Shown here: positions 1 through 8,157 of the stretch, one piece after another
Layout of the letters: each line of letters starts with the position of its first letter
Position numbering within the stretch: position 1 is the first letter of the stretch
Notes under the pieces: model-generated
What the model was told of the DNA's origin: nothing
Seen by the model: the letters and a program-made list of their open reading frames with translations, nothing else
Database searches by the model: none
DNA from: DATMXS01 sp035561355
GTDB lineage: Bacteria; Acidobacteriota; Terriglobia; Bryobacterales; Bryobacteraceae
Direction of reading: 5' to 3'
Assembly (NCBI GenBank): GCA_035561355.1
Contig: DATMXS010000306.1
Coordinates: 1-24,710 of the forward strand
Length of the DNA stretch: 24,710 bases
Translations under genes and position numbers: made by a program

Positions 1-164
1 CCGGCGATGATCACGGTTGCGTTTTGAATGATCGCTCCGGACGGGTCAATAACCTCGACCGAAATCGATCCTTTCGAAAGGTCGCTCCTGCCCTGGGCGA
101 ACGCCGCCGCGGCGGAGACGAAAAGCAATAGGAGACTGAGAGTCGCTCCCCTGAGAGTGGTCAT
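1..164 (-). CDS. Exported protein, 5' end only (TonB-receptor/CarboxypepD_reg-like)
   Basis: Partial gene; only the first 54 codons lie in the window and the rest continues past position 1. The visible protein opens with MTTLRGATLSLLLLFVSAAA, a typical signal peptide ending near AFAQG. This is followed by a segment reading KGSISVEVIDPSGAIIQNAT. That pattern (G-x-I/V-x-D-x-G/S-A-x-I-x-N/G-A) is how the carboxypeptidase-regulatory-like beta-sandwich begins in the large TonB-dependent outer-membrane receptors common in Acidobacteriota. The start at 164 is supported by AGGGGGA about 6 nt upstream on the minus strand. The family call is inferred from this short stretch; any exported protein with an N-terminal Ig-like/CarboxypepD_reg domain would look the same. 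Confidence 0.6.
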   Translation of the reverse strand, partial: MTTLRGATLSLLLLFVSAAAAFAQGRSDLSKGSISVEVIDPSGAIIQNATVIIA

Positions 165-356
165 GTAACATCCCCCTGGTTTTCTAACCGTGCCGCCTGC
201 GTTCCCAGTGCGGGGCGGCGCGGCGAAGCTTTACAAATCGAGCTTGCTGTTCAGGCTCGCTCGCATGGCCGGACAGCGCACAGCGGACATGAGGGACTCC
301 GCCATGAACACGGTGCAGGCCAGATCTTGTACTGCAAGACACCGCATAGACTGTTC
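165..356. other. Intergenic region upstream of the partial exported-protein gene
   Basis: 192 bases with no convincing gene. It should hold the promoter of the exported-protein gene that starts at 164 and the 3' end signals of the GWxTD gene that ends at 357. The one notable structure is a short dyad, TCTTG-N5-CAAGA, at 325-339, which could be an operator or part of a weak transcript end. It has no T-run and is too short to call. Confidence 0.3.
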
Positions 357-2111
357 TTACTTCCGGCCGGCTGGCGTACCATCGCCTTCCCGGCCTTGCC
401 CGCGCAGCTTGCGGATCAGTTCTTCGGCAGGCGCGTTGTGCGCGGTCTGCCGGGACAGTTCCAAAGCCGCGAGAGCTTCGGCTTGACGGCCCTGCGACAG
501 CCACGCGAGCGCGCGCTCGTAATGGCTGCCGGCGATCCACTGCGGGGTCCCCAGATTCCCGCGGGAGACGACGATGGGCCGGATCTCGTCCTCCTCCACG
601 TCAGCAATGCGGAACGGCGCGGAACGGGCGGTCAATTTGCCCGTGGCGACGTCCTTCACGCGCACGACAAGCTGATAGGCGCCGGGAGGCAACTCCTCGG
701 TTGCGAGCACCTTCGATGTGGTTATTGACCCGTACGCATCAGCCAGTTTTGGATCGAGCTTGTCTTCATAGGTCCGCCGCGCCTTGGAACCCACATTGCC
801 GATGATGTACTCGACGGAGAGATCGGCCGGGCGAGGTTCGGGCAGCGAAACCTGATAGAGAATTCGAAGCCCACGAATGGATTGGGTAGTGGGCAGCGCG
901 GTGGGCGTGAATTTCACGCCACCGAATTGGAAGGGGCGCTCGCGGCGGTCCGGCTCGAAGCGGGCAATACCGAGCACGTCGCTGATAGCGAGAGCGCCGG
1001 GCGCTTCCACGGAGAATTCGCGGGCAGCCTGGTAATCGCGGGCTGCGGCATGGTTTCGGGCAGAAACGACGAGACGGTACGTCCCCGGAACTACCGGCAT
1101 GCGGTCTTCATAGACGAAGGCGCGCTTGTTCAAATCCGCCGCCGTCTCGGATGGCGCAGCGAATTGCGGAGTGTCGCTGCGCTCAAAGATGAGCTTTTCT
1201 CCCGAATAGAGCTGCGCGCGGATGTCGTAACGGATGCGGCCGTCCTGCGCCTTCGGCTGGAGGGGATCGCGGATTTCGAGCTGCCAGTAGAGCCAGGGCT
1301 CGCCCCGCTCGTGCGCGACGAACGCGATGAGCGAGGAGGCGGCCACGTCATACCGGATCCGCGATTTGACGCTCTCGAGCATGAGCGTCCGCTGCCGGAT
1401 GAGGCGGCTGTAGCTCGGCATGTCGCGATAGCCCTGGATCGCGTTGACGATCTGGGCGGATTCCATGGAGCCGGCGAAGCTTTCGGTGTCCACCGGCTCC
1501 CCCGGGATGAGCGAGAGCGAGGCGCGCGCCAGTTCCGCATTGATCTGGCGGAGGTAATTGTACGCCTGTGCCTTGTCCCGGGAGGTGCGGACCAGTTTGT
1601 CAGGACCGTCCACGTACGGGTGGTAGACCCGGAACCCGCTGATGTCGTCCTTCTCGTAGAAGAGAACGTAGAAGAACGGTGGCAACTCTGTCAGCCCCGG
1701 ATTCTGGTAGAACCACAATTCCATTGGGCGAAGGTCCTGATGATGAACGAAAGACGAGACTTGCTGCGGCTTGCCGAACAGGATGTAAGTACGTCCCATA
1801 TCGGTGCGCCACCCGTCGGTTCCCGATTTGGGTCCGTATTGAGCGTTGGCCCAAGCCACGCGGCGGAAGAACTCGTCCTTGAACTCGTTGGAGCCGCTGC
1901 CGGGCTCGGGATTGCGGATTGCCCAGAAACGCTCAATCAGCGTATCCCGTTCCGCGTCGCTCGACAGGTGGACGAAGGCCTCGCGTTCCTGCTTGGTGAT
2001 GAGGTATGAGGTGGGTCCGTTCAACCATTCCTCATACCGCCTCTGGAGCGGCGCAGCCGGCAGGCACACTGCTACGAAAAGAAATGCAGTCACTAGAAAG
2101 CGCGGTCTCAT
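357..2111 (-). CDS. Secreted GWxTD domain-containing protein
   Basis: 584-residue exported protein. It starts with a signal peptide (MRPRFLVTAFLFVAVCLPAA). The first domain follows directly: a region rich in YxxWL, LSSDAERDTLIERFWAIR and NEFKDEFFRRVAWAN leads to GTDGWRTDMGRTYILFGKP, the diagnostic G-W-x-T-D motif at residues 100-104. The remainder (about 170-560) looks beta-rich, with several Ig-like strand patterns and no catalytic motif that I recognise. GWxTD proteins are abundant in Acidobacteriota and some Bacteroidota; their function is unknown. I chose the methionine at 2111 because the reading frame further upstream (to 2333) gives composition unlike a protein and because the signal peptide begins exactly here. 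No Shine-Dalgarno is evident. The gene follows ddl after 236 bases that contain a good sigma-54-type promoter, so it is probably an independent transcription unit. Confidence 0.88.
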   Translation of the reverse strand: MRPRFLVTAFLFVAVCLPAAPLQRRYEEWLNGPTSYLITKQEREAFVHLSSDAERDTLIERFWAIRNPEPGSGSNEFKDEFFRRVAWANAQYGPKSGTDGWRTDMGRTYILFGKPQQVSSFVHHQDLRPMELWFYQNPGLTELPPFFYVLFYEKDDISGFRVYHPYVDGPDKLVRTSRDKAQAYNYLRQINAELARASLSLIPGEPVDTESFAGSMESAQIVNAIQGYRDMPSYSRLIRQRTLMLESVKSRIRYDVAASSLIAFVAHERGEPWLYWQLEIRDPLQPKAQDGRIRYDIRAQLYSGEKLIFERSDTPQFAAPSETAADLNKRAFVYEDRMPVVPGTYRLVVSARNHAAARDYQAAREFSVEAPGALAISDVLGIARFEPDRRERPFQFGGVKFTPTALPTTQSIRGLRILYQVSLPEPRPADLSVEYIIGNVGSKARRTYEDKLDPKLADAYGSITTSKVLATEELPPGAYQLVVRVKDVATGKLTARSAPFRIADVEEDEIRPIVVSRGNLGTPQWIAGSHYERALAWLSQGRQAEALAALELSRQTAHNAPAEELIRKLRGQGREGDGTPAGRK

Positions 2112-2171
2112 GATCGAAACAGATGGGTGCCGCTGGAGGGGATAGCGTCCCGTCCCTTTGGGTTGGTTAAA

Positions 2172-2188
2172 TGCAGTTGATGTGCCAA
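2172..2188 (-). promoter_or_regulatory. Sigma-54 (-24/-12) promoter upstream of the GWxTD gene
   Basis: Read on the minus strand the element is TTGGCAC-ATCAA-CTGCA. It has the -24 GG and the -12 GC exactly 10 bases apart and matches the TTGGCAC and TGCA halves of the RpoN consensus at almost every conserved base. It lies in the AT-richer part of the 236-base gap between ddl and the GWxTD gene. Transcription would start near 2161, giving a leader of about 50 nt before the start at 2111. A short dyad, GTATT-GAA-AATAC (about 2198-2210), lies just upstream. Seen by eye only; no score was computed. Confidence 0.6.
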
Positions 2189-2347
2189 AACCGCAAGTAT
2201 TGAAAATACAAGCGATTATTGAACTAACAACGCAGCACCACCCGGCTGTGGCCGCGATTCTCCGGATTTCGGAAGATTGTGTTACAAATCGCGGGACTGC
2301 GGCGGGTTCAGCCGGAGCTGCCCGCCGCAACAAGGGTAAAAGGCGTT

Positions 2348-3331
2348 TTAGCGCTCGTAGCGGGTAGCCGCGCAGGCGCGGTGGCGTTCGAGAGCGAGGG
2401 AGATGAGTCGATCGATCAGTTCAGAGTACGGCAGCCCTGTAGCCTCCCACATCTTGGGGTACATGCTGATCGAGGTGAAGCCTGGGATCGTATTGATCTC
2501 GTTGACATAGATCTTGCCGGTTGCTGACTCCAGAAGGAAGTCGCAGCGGGCCATGCCCTCGCATTCGACCGCCTGATAACAGGCGACGGCGAGCCGGCGG
2601 ATCTCGGCGGTAGCGGCGGGGGACAGGTCCGCTGGAACCTGGGTGCGTGCCTTGTCGAGAAGGTACTTGTCCTCGTAATCGTAGAAGTCGCGGGAGGGGA
2701 GAATCTCGCAGGGCAGGGATGCTTCCGGCGTGTCATTCCCCAGCACGGAGCATTCGAGCTCACGTCCGACGATGCCCCGCTCGATGACAAGCTTGCGGTC
2801 AAACTCGGCGGCGAACCTGAGGGCGTTGGCGAGATCTTCCGGCCGATTCACCTTGCTGATGCCGACCGAGGAACCAAGGTTGGCCGGCTTGACGAACACG
2901 GGGTAGGAGAACGGGATCTCGACCGCGTCCAGCGCGCCTCGCCAGGCAATGACGTACTCGACGATCGGCAGGCCGCGATCGCGGCAGAGCCGCTTGAAAG
3001 CATCCTTATCCATCGCGACGGAGGACGCGAGAACGCCGGCGCCCACATACGGAAGTCCAGCTAGTTCTAGCAGGCCCTGGACAGTGCCGTCCTCGCCAAA
3101 GGTGCCGTGCAGGACGGGAAAGACAACGTCGATACCCGGATTGGCGCCGGGTTCGGGCGAAATGGGGCAGGGCTGCCAGCGGCCCTCCTTGGTGATAAAG
3201 ATGCGCGAGACCTCGTACTTCGAGGGGTCGAGCGCCGCGATGACGGATTCGGCGGAGCGGACGGAAACCTCGTGCTCACCGCTCCGGCCGCCATAAAGCA
3301 CCGCAACTCTGATTTTGCTGTTATTGCTCAT
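2348..3331 (-). CDS. ddl: D-alanine--D-alanine ligase
   Basis: ATP-grasp ligase of 327 residues that joins two D-alanines for the peptidoglycan pentapeptide in the cytoplasm. Visible motifs in order: VLYGGRSGEHEVS near residue 11-23 (N-terminal D-Ala-binding glutamate region), LHGTFGEDGTVQG, FVKPANLGSSVGISKV (ATP-grasp lysine and glycine/serine loop), the omega-loop YDYEDKY (tyrosine form, expected for D-Ala-D-Ala rather than D-Ala-D-Lac ligases), and NEINTIPGFTSISMYPKMW near the C-terminus with metal-binding E and N. Length falls between the DdlB and DdlA types. The start at 3331 lies 17 nt after the arginase stop, so it is probably the last gene of the ggt-to-ddl operon. No Shine-Dalgarno is obvious, suggesting reliance on coupling to the upstream gene. 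Confidence 0.95.
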   Translation of the reverse strand: MSNNSKIRVAVLYGGRSGEHEVSVRSAESVIAALDPSKYEVSRIFITKEGRWQPCPISPEPGANPGIDVVFPVLHGTFGEDGTVQGLLELAGLPYVGAGVLASSVAMDKDAFKRLCRDRGLPIVEYVIAWRGALDAVEIPFSYPVFVKPANLGSSVGISKVNRPEDLANALRFAAEFDRKLVIERGIVGRELECSVLGNDTPEASLPCEILPSRDFYDYEDKYLLDKARTQVPADLSPAATAEIRRLAVACYQAVECEGMARCDFLLESATGKIYVNEINTIPGFTSISMYPKMWEATGLPYSELIDRLISLALERHRACAATRYER

Positions 3332-3348
3332 TGCGTAGAAAAGATGGC

Positions 3349-4263
3349 CTAAAGAATACGTTTGCCCATCGCGGACGAGATGAGTTCAACCGCTAGAAGC
3401 GCGGTGCGGTTTGCCTCGTCGATGATGGGGTTCACCTCGACTACTTCGATCGAGACGATCTTCTGGGAATCGCCGATCATCTCCATAGCGAGGTGCGCCT
3501 CGCGGTAGCTCAGGCCGCCGCGGACAGGCGTGCCGACGCCAGGTGCGTATTCGGGGTCGCAGGAATCCATGTCGAACGAAATGTGGATGCCTTCCGTGCC
3601 GGCTGACGCGATCTGGATTGCCTCCTCCACGACGGTGCGCATTCCGCGCTCGTCGATGTCCCGCATCGTGAAGGCGCGGACGCCGGAGTTCTTGACGTTG
3701 GGGCGTTCGAGTTGATCGACGTCGCGAATGCCGATCAGCGCTACGTTCTTCGGGTCCACTTTGGGGGCATAGCCGAAGATGTGAGTCAACGCTTTTGGAC
3801 CGCGGCCGATGCAGCAGGCGAGTGGCATGCCGTGGATGTTGCCGGACGGGCTCGTCTGGGGCGTGTTCATGTCGGCGTGAGCATCGATCCAGAGCACACC
3901 AGCGCGCTTCTTTTTCCGGCGGAGCGCCTTTGAAACACCGGATATGGTTCCGACCGCGACGGAGTGATCACCGCCCAGAACGAGCGGCAGTTTGCCGGCG
4001 CCAATCGCCTCATCGACGATCTCGGCCAGGCGGACGCACGTATCTGCGATCTGGGGCAGGTACCGCGCATTGCGGGCGCCGCTCGAGACGCGCTCGGGCT
4101 GCTCGACGGCGATGTTGCCGCAGTCCTCGACTTTGTAGCCGAGGGCGGCGATTCGCTCGTTCAGGCCCGCGAAGCGCAGGGCGGACGCACCCATATCCAC
4201 GCCGCGCCGTCCGGCTCCCAGGTCGAGCGGCGCTCCGATGATCGCGACGGTAGTGTGGCGCAT
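3349..4263 (-). CDS. rocF: Arginase
   Basis: 304-residue ureohydrolase that converts L-arginine to ornithine and urea, with a binuclear manganese centre. All six expected metal ligands can be placed: H100 in LGGDHSVAVG, D127, H129 and D131 in WIDAHADMN, and D231 and D233 in SFDMDSCDPEYAPGVGTPV. The arginine-binding loop after DMNTP (QTSPSGNIHGMP) is the arginase form, as opposed to agmatinase, and the length is typical of bacterial arginases. The C-terminus carries SIEVVEVNPIIDEANRTA, the usual family ending. It sits between asnS (60 nt upstream) and ddl (17 nt downstream) in a same-strand run. Agmatinase or formimidoylglutamase is the alternative but fits the loop less well. Confidence 0.92.
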   Translation of the reverse strand: MRHTTVAIIGAPLDLGAGRRGVDMGASALRFAGLNERIAALGYKVEDCGNIAVEQPERVSSGARNARYLPQIADTCVRLAEIVDEAIGAGKLPLVLGGDHSVAVGTISGVSKALRRKKKRAGVLWIDAHADMNTPQTSPSGNIHGMPLACCIGRGPKALTHIFGYAPKVDPKNVALIGIRDVDQLERPNVKNSGVRAFTMRDIDERGMRTVVEEAIQIASAGTEGIHISFDMDSCDPEYAPGVGTPVRGGLSYREAHLAMEMIGDSQKIVSIEVVEVNPIIDEANRTALLAVELISSAMGKRIL

Positions 4264-4323
4264 GATCAGAACTGTCCCGGACCGTGGGCGGATCTGCCGG
4301 CGGCCCGGGACGCCTCCGGAATT

Positions 4324-5649
4324 TTAGGGCCTGGTGCGGTACAGCATGCGCGGGAAGGCGATGGTTTCGCGGATGTGCTCCGTTCCGCACATCCAGGCGG
4401 TAAACCGCTCGACGCCCATGCCGAAGCCGCCGTGAGGCACGCTGCCATACTTCCGCAGATCCACATACCAGTTGAACGCTTCCTGCGGCAGCCCGTGCTC
4501 CTCCAGGCGCTTTAGCAGCAAGTCAAGATCGTGAATGCGTTGGCCGCCGCCGATGATCTCGCCGTAACCGTCCGGGGCGAGCATATCGACGCCGAGGGCC
4601 ACCTCGGGGCGGTCCGGCGCGGGCTGGAAGTAGAACGCTTTGATGGCGCTGGGGTACCGATCCACCATGACGGGGCGGTCGAAATCCGCGGCAAGCAGGG
4701 TTTCGTCAGCGTTGCCGAAATCGCCGCCCCACTGGATCTCGCTGCCCTTTGCCTGGAGCCGCGTCACCGCTTCGTCGTAGCTGATGCGCGGGAAAGGCCC
4801 TTTGACGCATTCGAGCCTGGTGACGTCGCGTTCGAGTTCCTTGAGCTCTCGTTGCCGGTTGTTGAGGACGCGGTCCACGACGAAGCAGACCATCTCTTCG
4901 GCTACCCGCTTCACGTCGTCGAGATCGGCATAGGCCATCTCCGGCTCCACCATCCAGAACTCGGTGAGGTGTCGCCTCGTCTTCGACTTTTCGGCGCGGA
5001 ACGTAGGCCCGAAGCAGTAGACCTTGCCGAATGCGGCGGCCGTGGCTTCGTTGTAGAGCTGGCCGGACTGCGTGAGATAGACCTTCTCGTCCTCGAAGTA
5101 ATCGACTTCAAAGAGAGTGGTTGTGCCCTCGCAAGCGGCGGGCGTGAAGATCGGCGTATCGACGAGGGTGAAGCCGTTCGAATCGAAGTAATCGCGTATG
5201 CCGCGGATAACCTCATGGCGGACGCCCAGGATCGCGTGCTGGCGCTTGCTCCGGATCCACAGGTGGCGATGGTCCATCAGGAAATCGACGCCGTGCTCTT
5301 TGGGGGTGATGGGATACGGCTCAGTTTCGGGAACGCGCTGGACGACTTCGACGCTCTCGATATCCATCTCATAACCGCCGGGCGCGCGGGATTCGGCACG
5401 AACCTTGCCCGTGACGATCAGCGAGGATTCCTGCGTCAGGCCCTTGATGGTTTCAAAAAGCTCTTCCGGCAGGTTGCTCTTCACGCCGACACACTGCAGG
5501 ATGCCCGTGCCGTCGCGGAGCAGCGGAAATACGATCTTCCCGGAGCGGCGCAGGTTATAGAGCCAGCCGGGAATGGAGACGGTCTGGCCTTCGTGGCGGC
5601 CCGCCTCGGCGATTGTGGTGCGCGTGGTTCGCGCGCCGGTCTCACTCAT
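4324..5649 (-). CDS. asnS: Asparagine--tRNA ligase
   Basis: Class IIb aminoacyl-tRNA synthetase of 441 residues that charges tRNA-Asn. An N-terminal OB-fold anticodon-binding domain (GWLYNLRRSGKIVFPLLRDG) is followed by the linker PYPITPKEHGVDFLMDHRHL typical of AsnRS. The catalytic core then has motif 2 (FRAEKSKTRRHLTEFWMVEPE) and motif 3 (GGFGMGVERF), ending in IRETIAFPR. The IPF/IAFPR ending and the WMVEPEMAYADLDD stretch favour AsnRS over AspRS. I start it at 5649, not at the possible upstream start at 5694, because GGAGA lies about 9 nt upstream of 5649 and the protein then begins MSETGART, with the OB fold soon after. The start overlaps the end of the upstream epimerase-like gene by 8 bases, indicating translational coupling. 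Confidence 0.95.
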   Translation of the reverse strand: MSETGARTTRTTIAEAGRHEGQTVSIPGWLYNLRRSGKIVFPLLRDGTGILQCVGVKSNLPEELFETIKGLTQESSLIVTGKVRAESRAPGGYEMDIESVEVVQRVPETEPYPITPKEHGVDFLMDHRHLWIRSKRQHAILGVRHEVIRGIRDYFDSNGFTLVDTPIFTPAACEGTTTLFEVDYFEDEKVYLTQSGQLYNEATAAAFGKVYCFGPTFRAEKSKTRRHLTEFWMVEPEMAYADLDDVKRVAEEMVCFVVDRVLNNRQRELKELERDVTRLECVKGPFPRISYDEAVTRLQAKGSEIQWGGDFGNADETLLAADFDRPVMVDRYPSAIKAFYFQPAPDRPEVALGVDMLAPDGYGEIIGGGQRIHDLDLLLKRLEEHGLPQEAFNWYVDLRKYGSVPHGGFGMGVERFTAWMCGTEHIRETIAFPRMLYRTRP

Positions 5650-6481
5650 GTGGAATGTTCTCCAAAGCTTCAAAAGATCGGACGACATCCTCAAGCGGGT
5701 GCTTTGTCTCGGGGGTGTCCTTCAGCTCGAGCAACAGCGGGAACGGGTCTGGTTGCGAGCGCAGCAGCGGCATGACCTTTGCCCAATCGATGGTGCCGCC
5801 TTCGCCGACGAACGGGACGATGTGCTTGTCGTCCTTGCCGTTGTTGTCGTGCACGTGGGTGGAACGGATGCGGTCCTTCAAGAGCTCGAATTCGCTTGCG
5901 ACACCGCCGGCAATGTGGGCGTGGCCGGTGTCGAAGCAGACGCATAGATGCAGGTGTGTTTCGGCGAAGAACCAGAGCAGGCGCTGCGCGGTGGAAAAGC
6001 CGTTCGGGATGTTCTCGACCAGGATCTCGACGCCGCGCTGCTTCGCGAATACGGTGAGTTCGTCGAAGGACGAGAACGCGGAGTCGATCTTATGCTCGTC
6101 GAACTCCTCCGAGGCGACGCCGATGTGCTGGACGAGGTACTTGAAAGGAACGTCCTCGGCGATCTCGATGGCGCGCTTGATCTCGTCAACAGCCTGGATG
6201 CGGCGGCCTTTGTCGCGCTCGCAGATATTGATGACGGAACTTGGGCCGGAGCGCCCCCACACGTCATCGGTGTGCATGGGCGCGTGGACGCTCCACAGCT
6301 GCATGTCCGAATCACGGAACCAGTGGCCGAGTTCGGCAACCTGCGCCTTGTTGCGGTAATCGAGGTGCTGCATGGCGCAGAAAACCTCGACGAGGGAGAT
6401 GCCGCAGCGCTGAACTCGGTCGAGCAGGGCCGTCGTCAGCCGGTGATTCACGAAAAAATGTGTAGAGATGGCGCGTTGCAT
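5642..6481 (-). CDS. TIM-barrel sugar phosphate isomerase/epimerase-like protein
   Basis: 279-residue protein of the AP-endonuclease-2 / xylose-isomerase-like TIM-barrel family. Metal-site residues can be seen on successive strands: E156 in ILVENIPNG, D184 and H187/H189 in CFDTGHAHIAGG, H209 and H211 in STHVHDNNGKDDKH, and E227 in GEGGTIDW. This set is shared by sugar epimerases, hydroxypyruvate isomerase-like enzymes and endonuclease IV, so the substrate cannot be assigned. The early segment (THFFVNHRLT, EVFCAMQHLDYR) is not one I can tie to a characterised enzyme. It follows ggt by 8 nt and overlaps asnS by 8 nt. The ATG at 6481 is preceded by a run of six C and no Shine-Dalgarno, so translation probably depends on ribosomes finishing ggt. 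Confidence 0.85.
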   Translation of the reverse strand: MQRAISTHFFVNHRLTTALLDRVQRCGISLVEVFCAMQHLDYRNKAQVAELGHWFRDSDMQLWSVHAPMHTDDVWGRSGPSSVINICERDKGRRIQAVDEIKRAIEIAEDVPFKYLVQHIGVASEEFDEHKIDSAFSSFDELTVFAKQRGVEILVENIPNGFSTAQRLLWFFAETHLHLCVCFDTGHAHIAGGVASEFELLKDRIRSTHVHDNNGKDDKHIVPFVGEGGTIDWAKVMPLLRSQPDPFPLLLELKDTPETKHPLEDVVRSFEALENIPHE

Positions 6482-6489
6482 GGGGGGTC

Positions 6490-8157
6490 TCAGTAGCCTG
6501 CTGCCTTGCTGTCCGTGCGCGGGTCCGCCGCGCCCTCAAGCCAGCCGGCATCCACTGCAATAGCGGCAGTGTCGCCGATGGAGTTTCTGATTTCGATATT
6601 GTGACCGCGCGCCTCGAGCAGCGCGCTGGTGTCGGGCGAGATGCCGGGCTCCACAAACAGCTTGTCCGGCAGCCACTGGTGATGGAACCGTGGCGCATCG
6701 ACAGCGTCCTGCACGTTCATCCCGAAATCGATGACGTTCAGGAGGACGTTTAGGACGGTGTTAATGATCGTGGGGCCGCCGGGGGAGCCCAGGACCAGAA
6801 AGAGCTTGCCGTCGCGCAGGACGATGGTGGGGGTCATCGACGAGAGCGGACGTTTGCGCGGCTGGATGGCGTTCGCTTCGCCTTGCACCAGGCCGTACAT
6901 GTTGGGCAGGCCGGGGCGAGCGGCGAAGTCGTCCATCTCATTATTCAAAAGGAAGCCGAGGCCGGGAGCGGTGACAAAGCTGCCGTAACTACCGTTGAGG
7001 GTATAGGTGACGGCGACGGCATTGCCTTTGGAATCGACCACGGAATAGTGCGTGGTTTCGGTAGGTTCAAATTGGCGCGGATTGCCGGGGCTGAGGGTTG
7101 CGCTCGAAGACGCGCGGTTCGGGTCGATCGAGCGCCGCAGTCCCGCGATGTACTTCTTGTCGAGCAAGCCGGCAACGGGGACGCGGTAGAAATCGGGATC
7201 GCCCAGATACTCGCTACGGTCCGCGAAATAGCGCCGCATGGCCTCGGCCATCCAGTGAATCGAGGCTGCCGAACCCGCGCCGTGCTTTTCGTAACCAGTT
7301 CCTTCGAGCACGCCGAGCATCTGGAGGATGCCGACGCCCCCGGAACTGGGCGGCGGAGCACTGATGATTTCGTAATTCCTGTACCGCCCCGTGATCGGCT
7401 TGCGCTCGATGGCTTGATAGCGCTTCAGGTCGTCCAGCGTGATCGTGCCGCCATTTTCCTTCATCGCAGCGGCGAGCCGGCGCGCGGTTTCACCTTCGTA
7501 GAATTCGCGAGCGCCGTTTCGGGCGATGCGGTCGAGAGTTCCGGCCAACTCCGGCTGTACCAACTTCTCGCCGGGTTCGTATGGTTTGCCGCCCCGCTGG
7601 AAAATCCGTTTCGTCTCCGGGAAACGCCCCAGATCCCTGGTGCGAAGGCTGCGGGCGAGGTCCCAGGAGACGGCAAACCCGTCGCGGGCAAGAGCCACTG
7701 CGGGGGCGACGACGTCAGCCCAGGGTTGGGTGCCGTACTTTTTCGAGGCAAGCTCGAAGCCGCGCACGGTACCCGGAACGCCCGCGGCCCGCCAACCCAC
7801 GACACTGTCGTTCGTTGGCTTGCGGTCGGCGCCAAGGTACATGTCGCGAGAAGCGCTCTCCGGGGCGCGTTCGCGGAAATCGATGAACGTCGTGCGGCCA
7901 TCGGCAAAACGAATCAGCATGAAACCGCCGCCGCCGATATTGCCCGCGGCCGGGTGTGTGACGGCGAGGGCGAGGCCTGTGGCGATTGCGGCGTCGATCG
8001 CGTTGCCGCCGGAGCGCAAGACCGCGACACCGGCATCGGTCGCGTGCGCATCGCGGGAGACGACCATGCCGTTCCGCGCGCGCACGGGCTGGTGTGCCGC
8101 GTGCGCCACAACTGGAAGGAATACGGCGGCCGCGGCGAGCGCGAGAGAACGGAACAT
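6490..8157 (-). CDS. ggt: Gamma-glutamyltransferase (gamma-glutamyltranspeptidase)
   Basis: 555-residue N-terminal nucleophile hydrolase, exported (signal peptide MFRSLALAAAAVFLPVVAHA), that cleaves or transfers the gamma-glutamyl group of glutathione and related peptides. The precursor should self-cleave before T368 in the motif TTHYSVVD, giving a large subunit (about 21-367) and a small subunit (368-555). Other family motifs are present: HPAAGNIGGGGFM and FRERAP (substrate carboxylate binding), PLSSMTPTIV (paired serines that bind the donor) and GSPGG (oxyanion region). It is the first gene of the minus-strand group running to ddl and is divergent from the radical SAM gene. A TACAAT box at 8166-8171 would start the transcript almost at the ATG. 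Confidence 0.95.
   Translation of the reverse strand: MFRSLALAAAAVFLPVVAHAAHQPVRARNGMVVSRDAHATDAGVAVLRSGGNAIDAAIATGLALAVTHPAAGNIGGGGFMLIRFADGRTTFIDFRERAPESASRDMYLGADRKPTNDSVVGWRAAGVPGTVRGFELASKKYGTQPWADVVAPAVALARDGFAVSWDLARSLRTRDLGRFPETKRIFQRGGKPYEPGEKLVQPELAGTLDRIARNGAREFYEGETARRLAAAMKENGGTITLDDLKRYQAIERKPITGRYRNYEIISAPPPSSGGVGILQMLGVLEGTGYEKHGAGSAASIHWMAEAMRRYFADRSEYLGDPDFYRVPVAGLLDKKYIAGLRRSIDPNRASSSATLSPGNPRQFEPTETTHYSVVDSKGNAVAVTYTLNGSYGSFVTAPGLGFLLNNEMDDFAARPGLPNMYGLVQGEANAIQPRKRPLSSMTPTIVLRDGKLFLVLGSPGGPTIINTVLNVLLNVIDFGMNVQDAVDAPRFHHQWLPDKLFVEPGISPDTSALLEARGHNIEIRNSIGDTAAIAVDAGWLEGAADPRTDSKAAGY

Noticed and set aside
882..2009. Long plus-strand open frame opposite the GWxTD gene
   Set aside because: Composition is a mirror of the minus-strand gene in GC-rich DNA; the minus frame carries the signal peptide and the GWxTD motif, and the plus frame shows no family pattern.
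4531..5775. Long plus-strand open frame opposite asnS
   Set aside because: It runs across asnS, whose motifs 2 and 3 are unmistakable, and encodes no recognisable domain.
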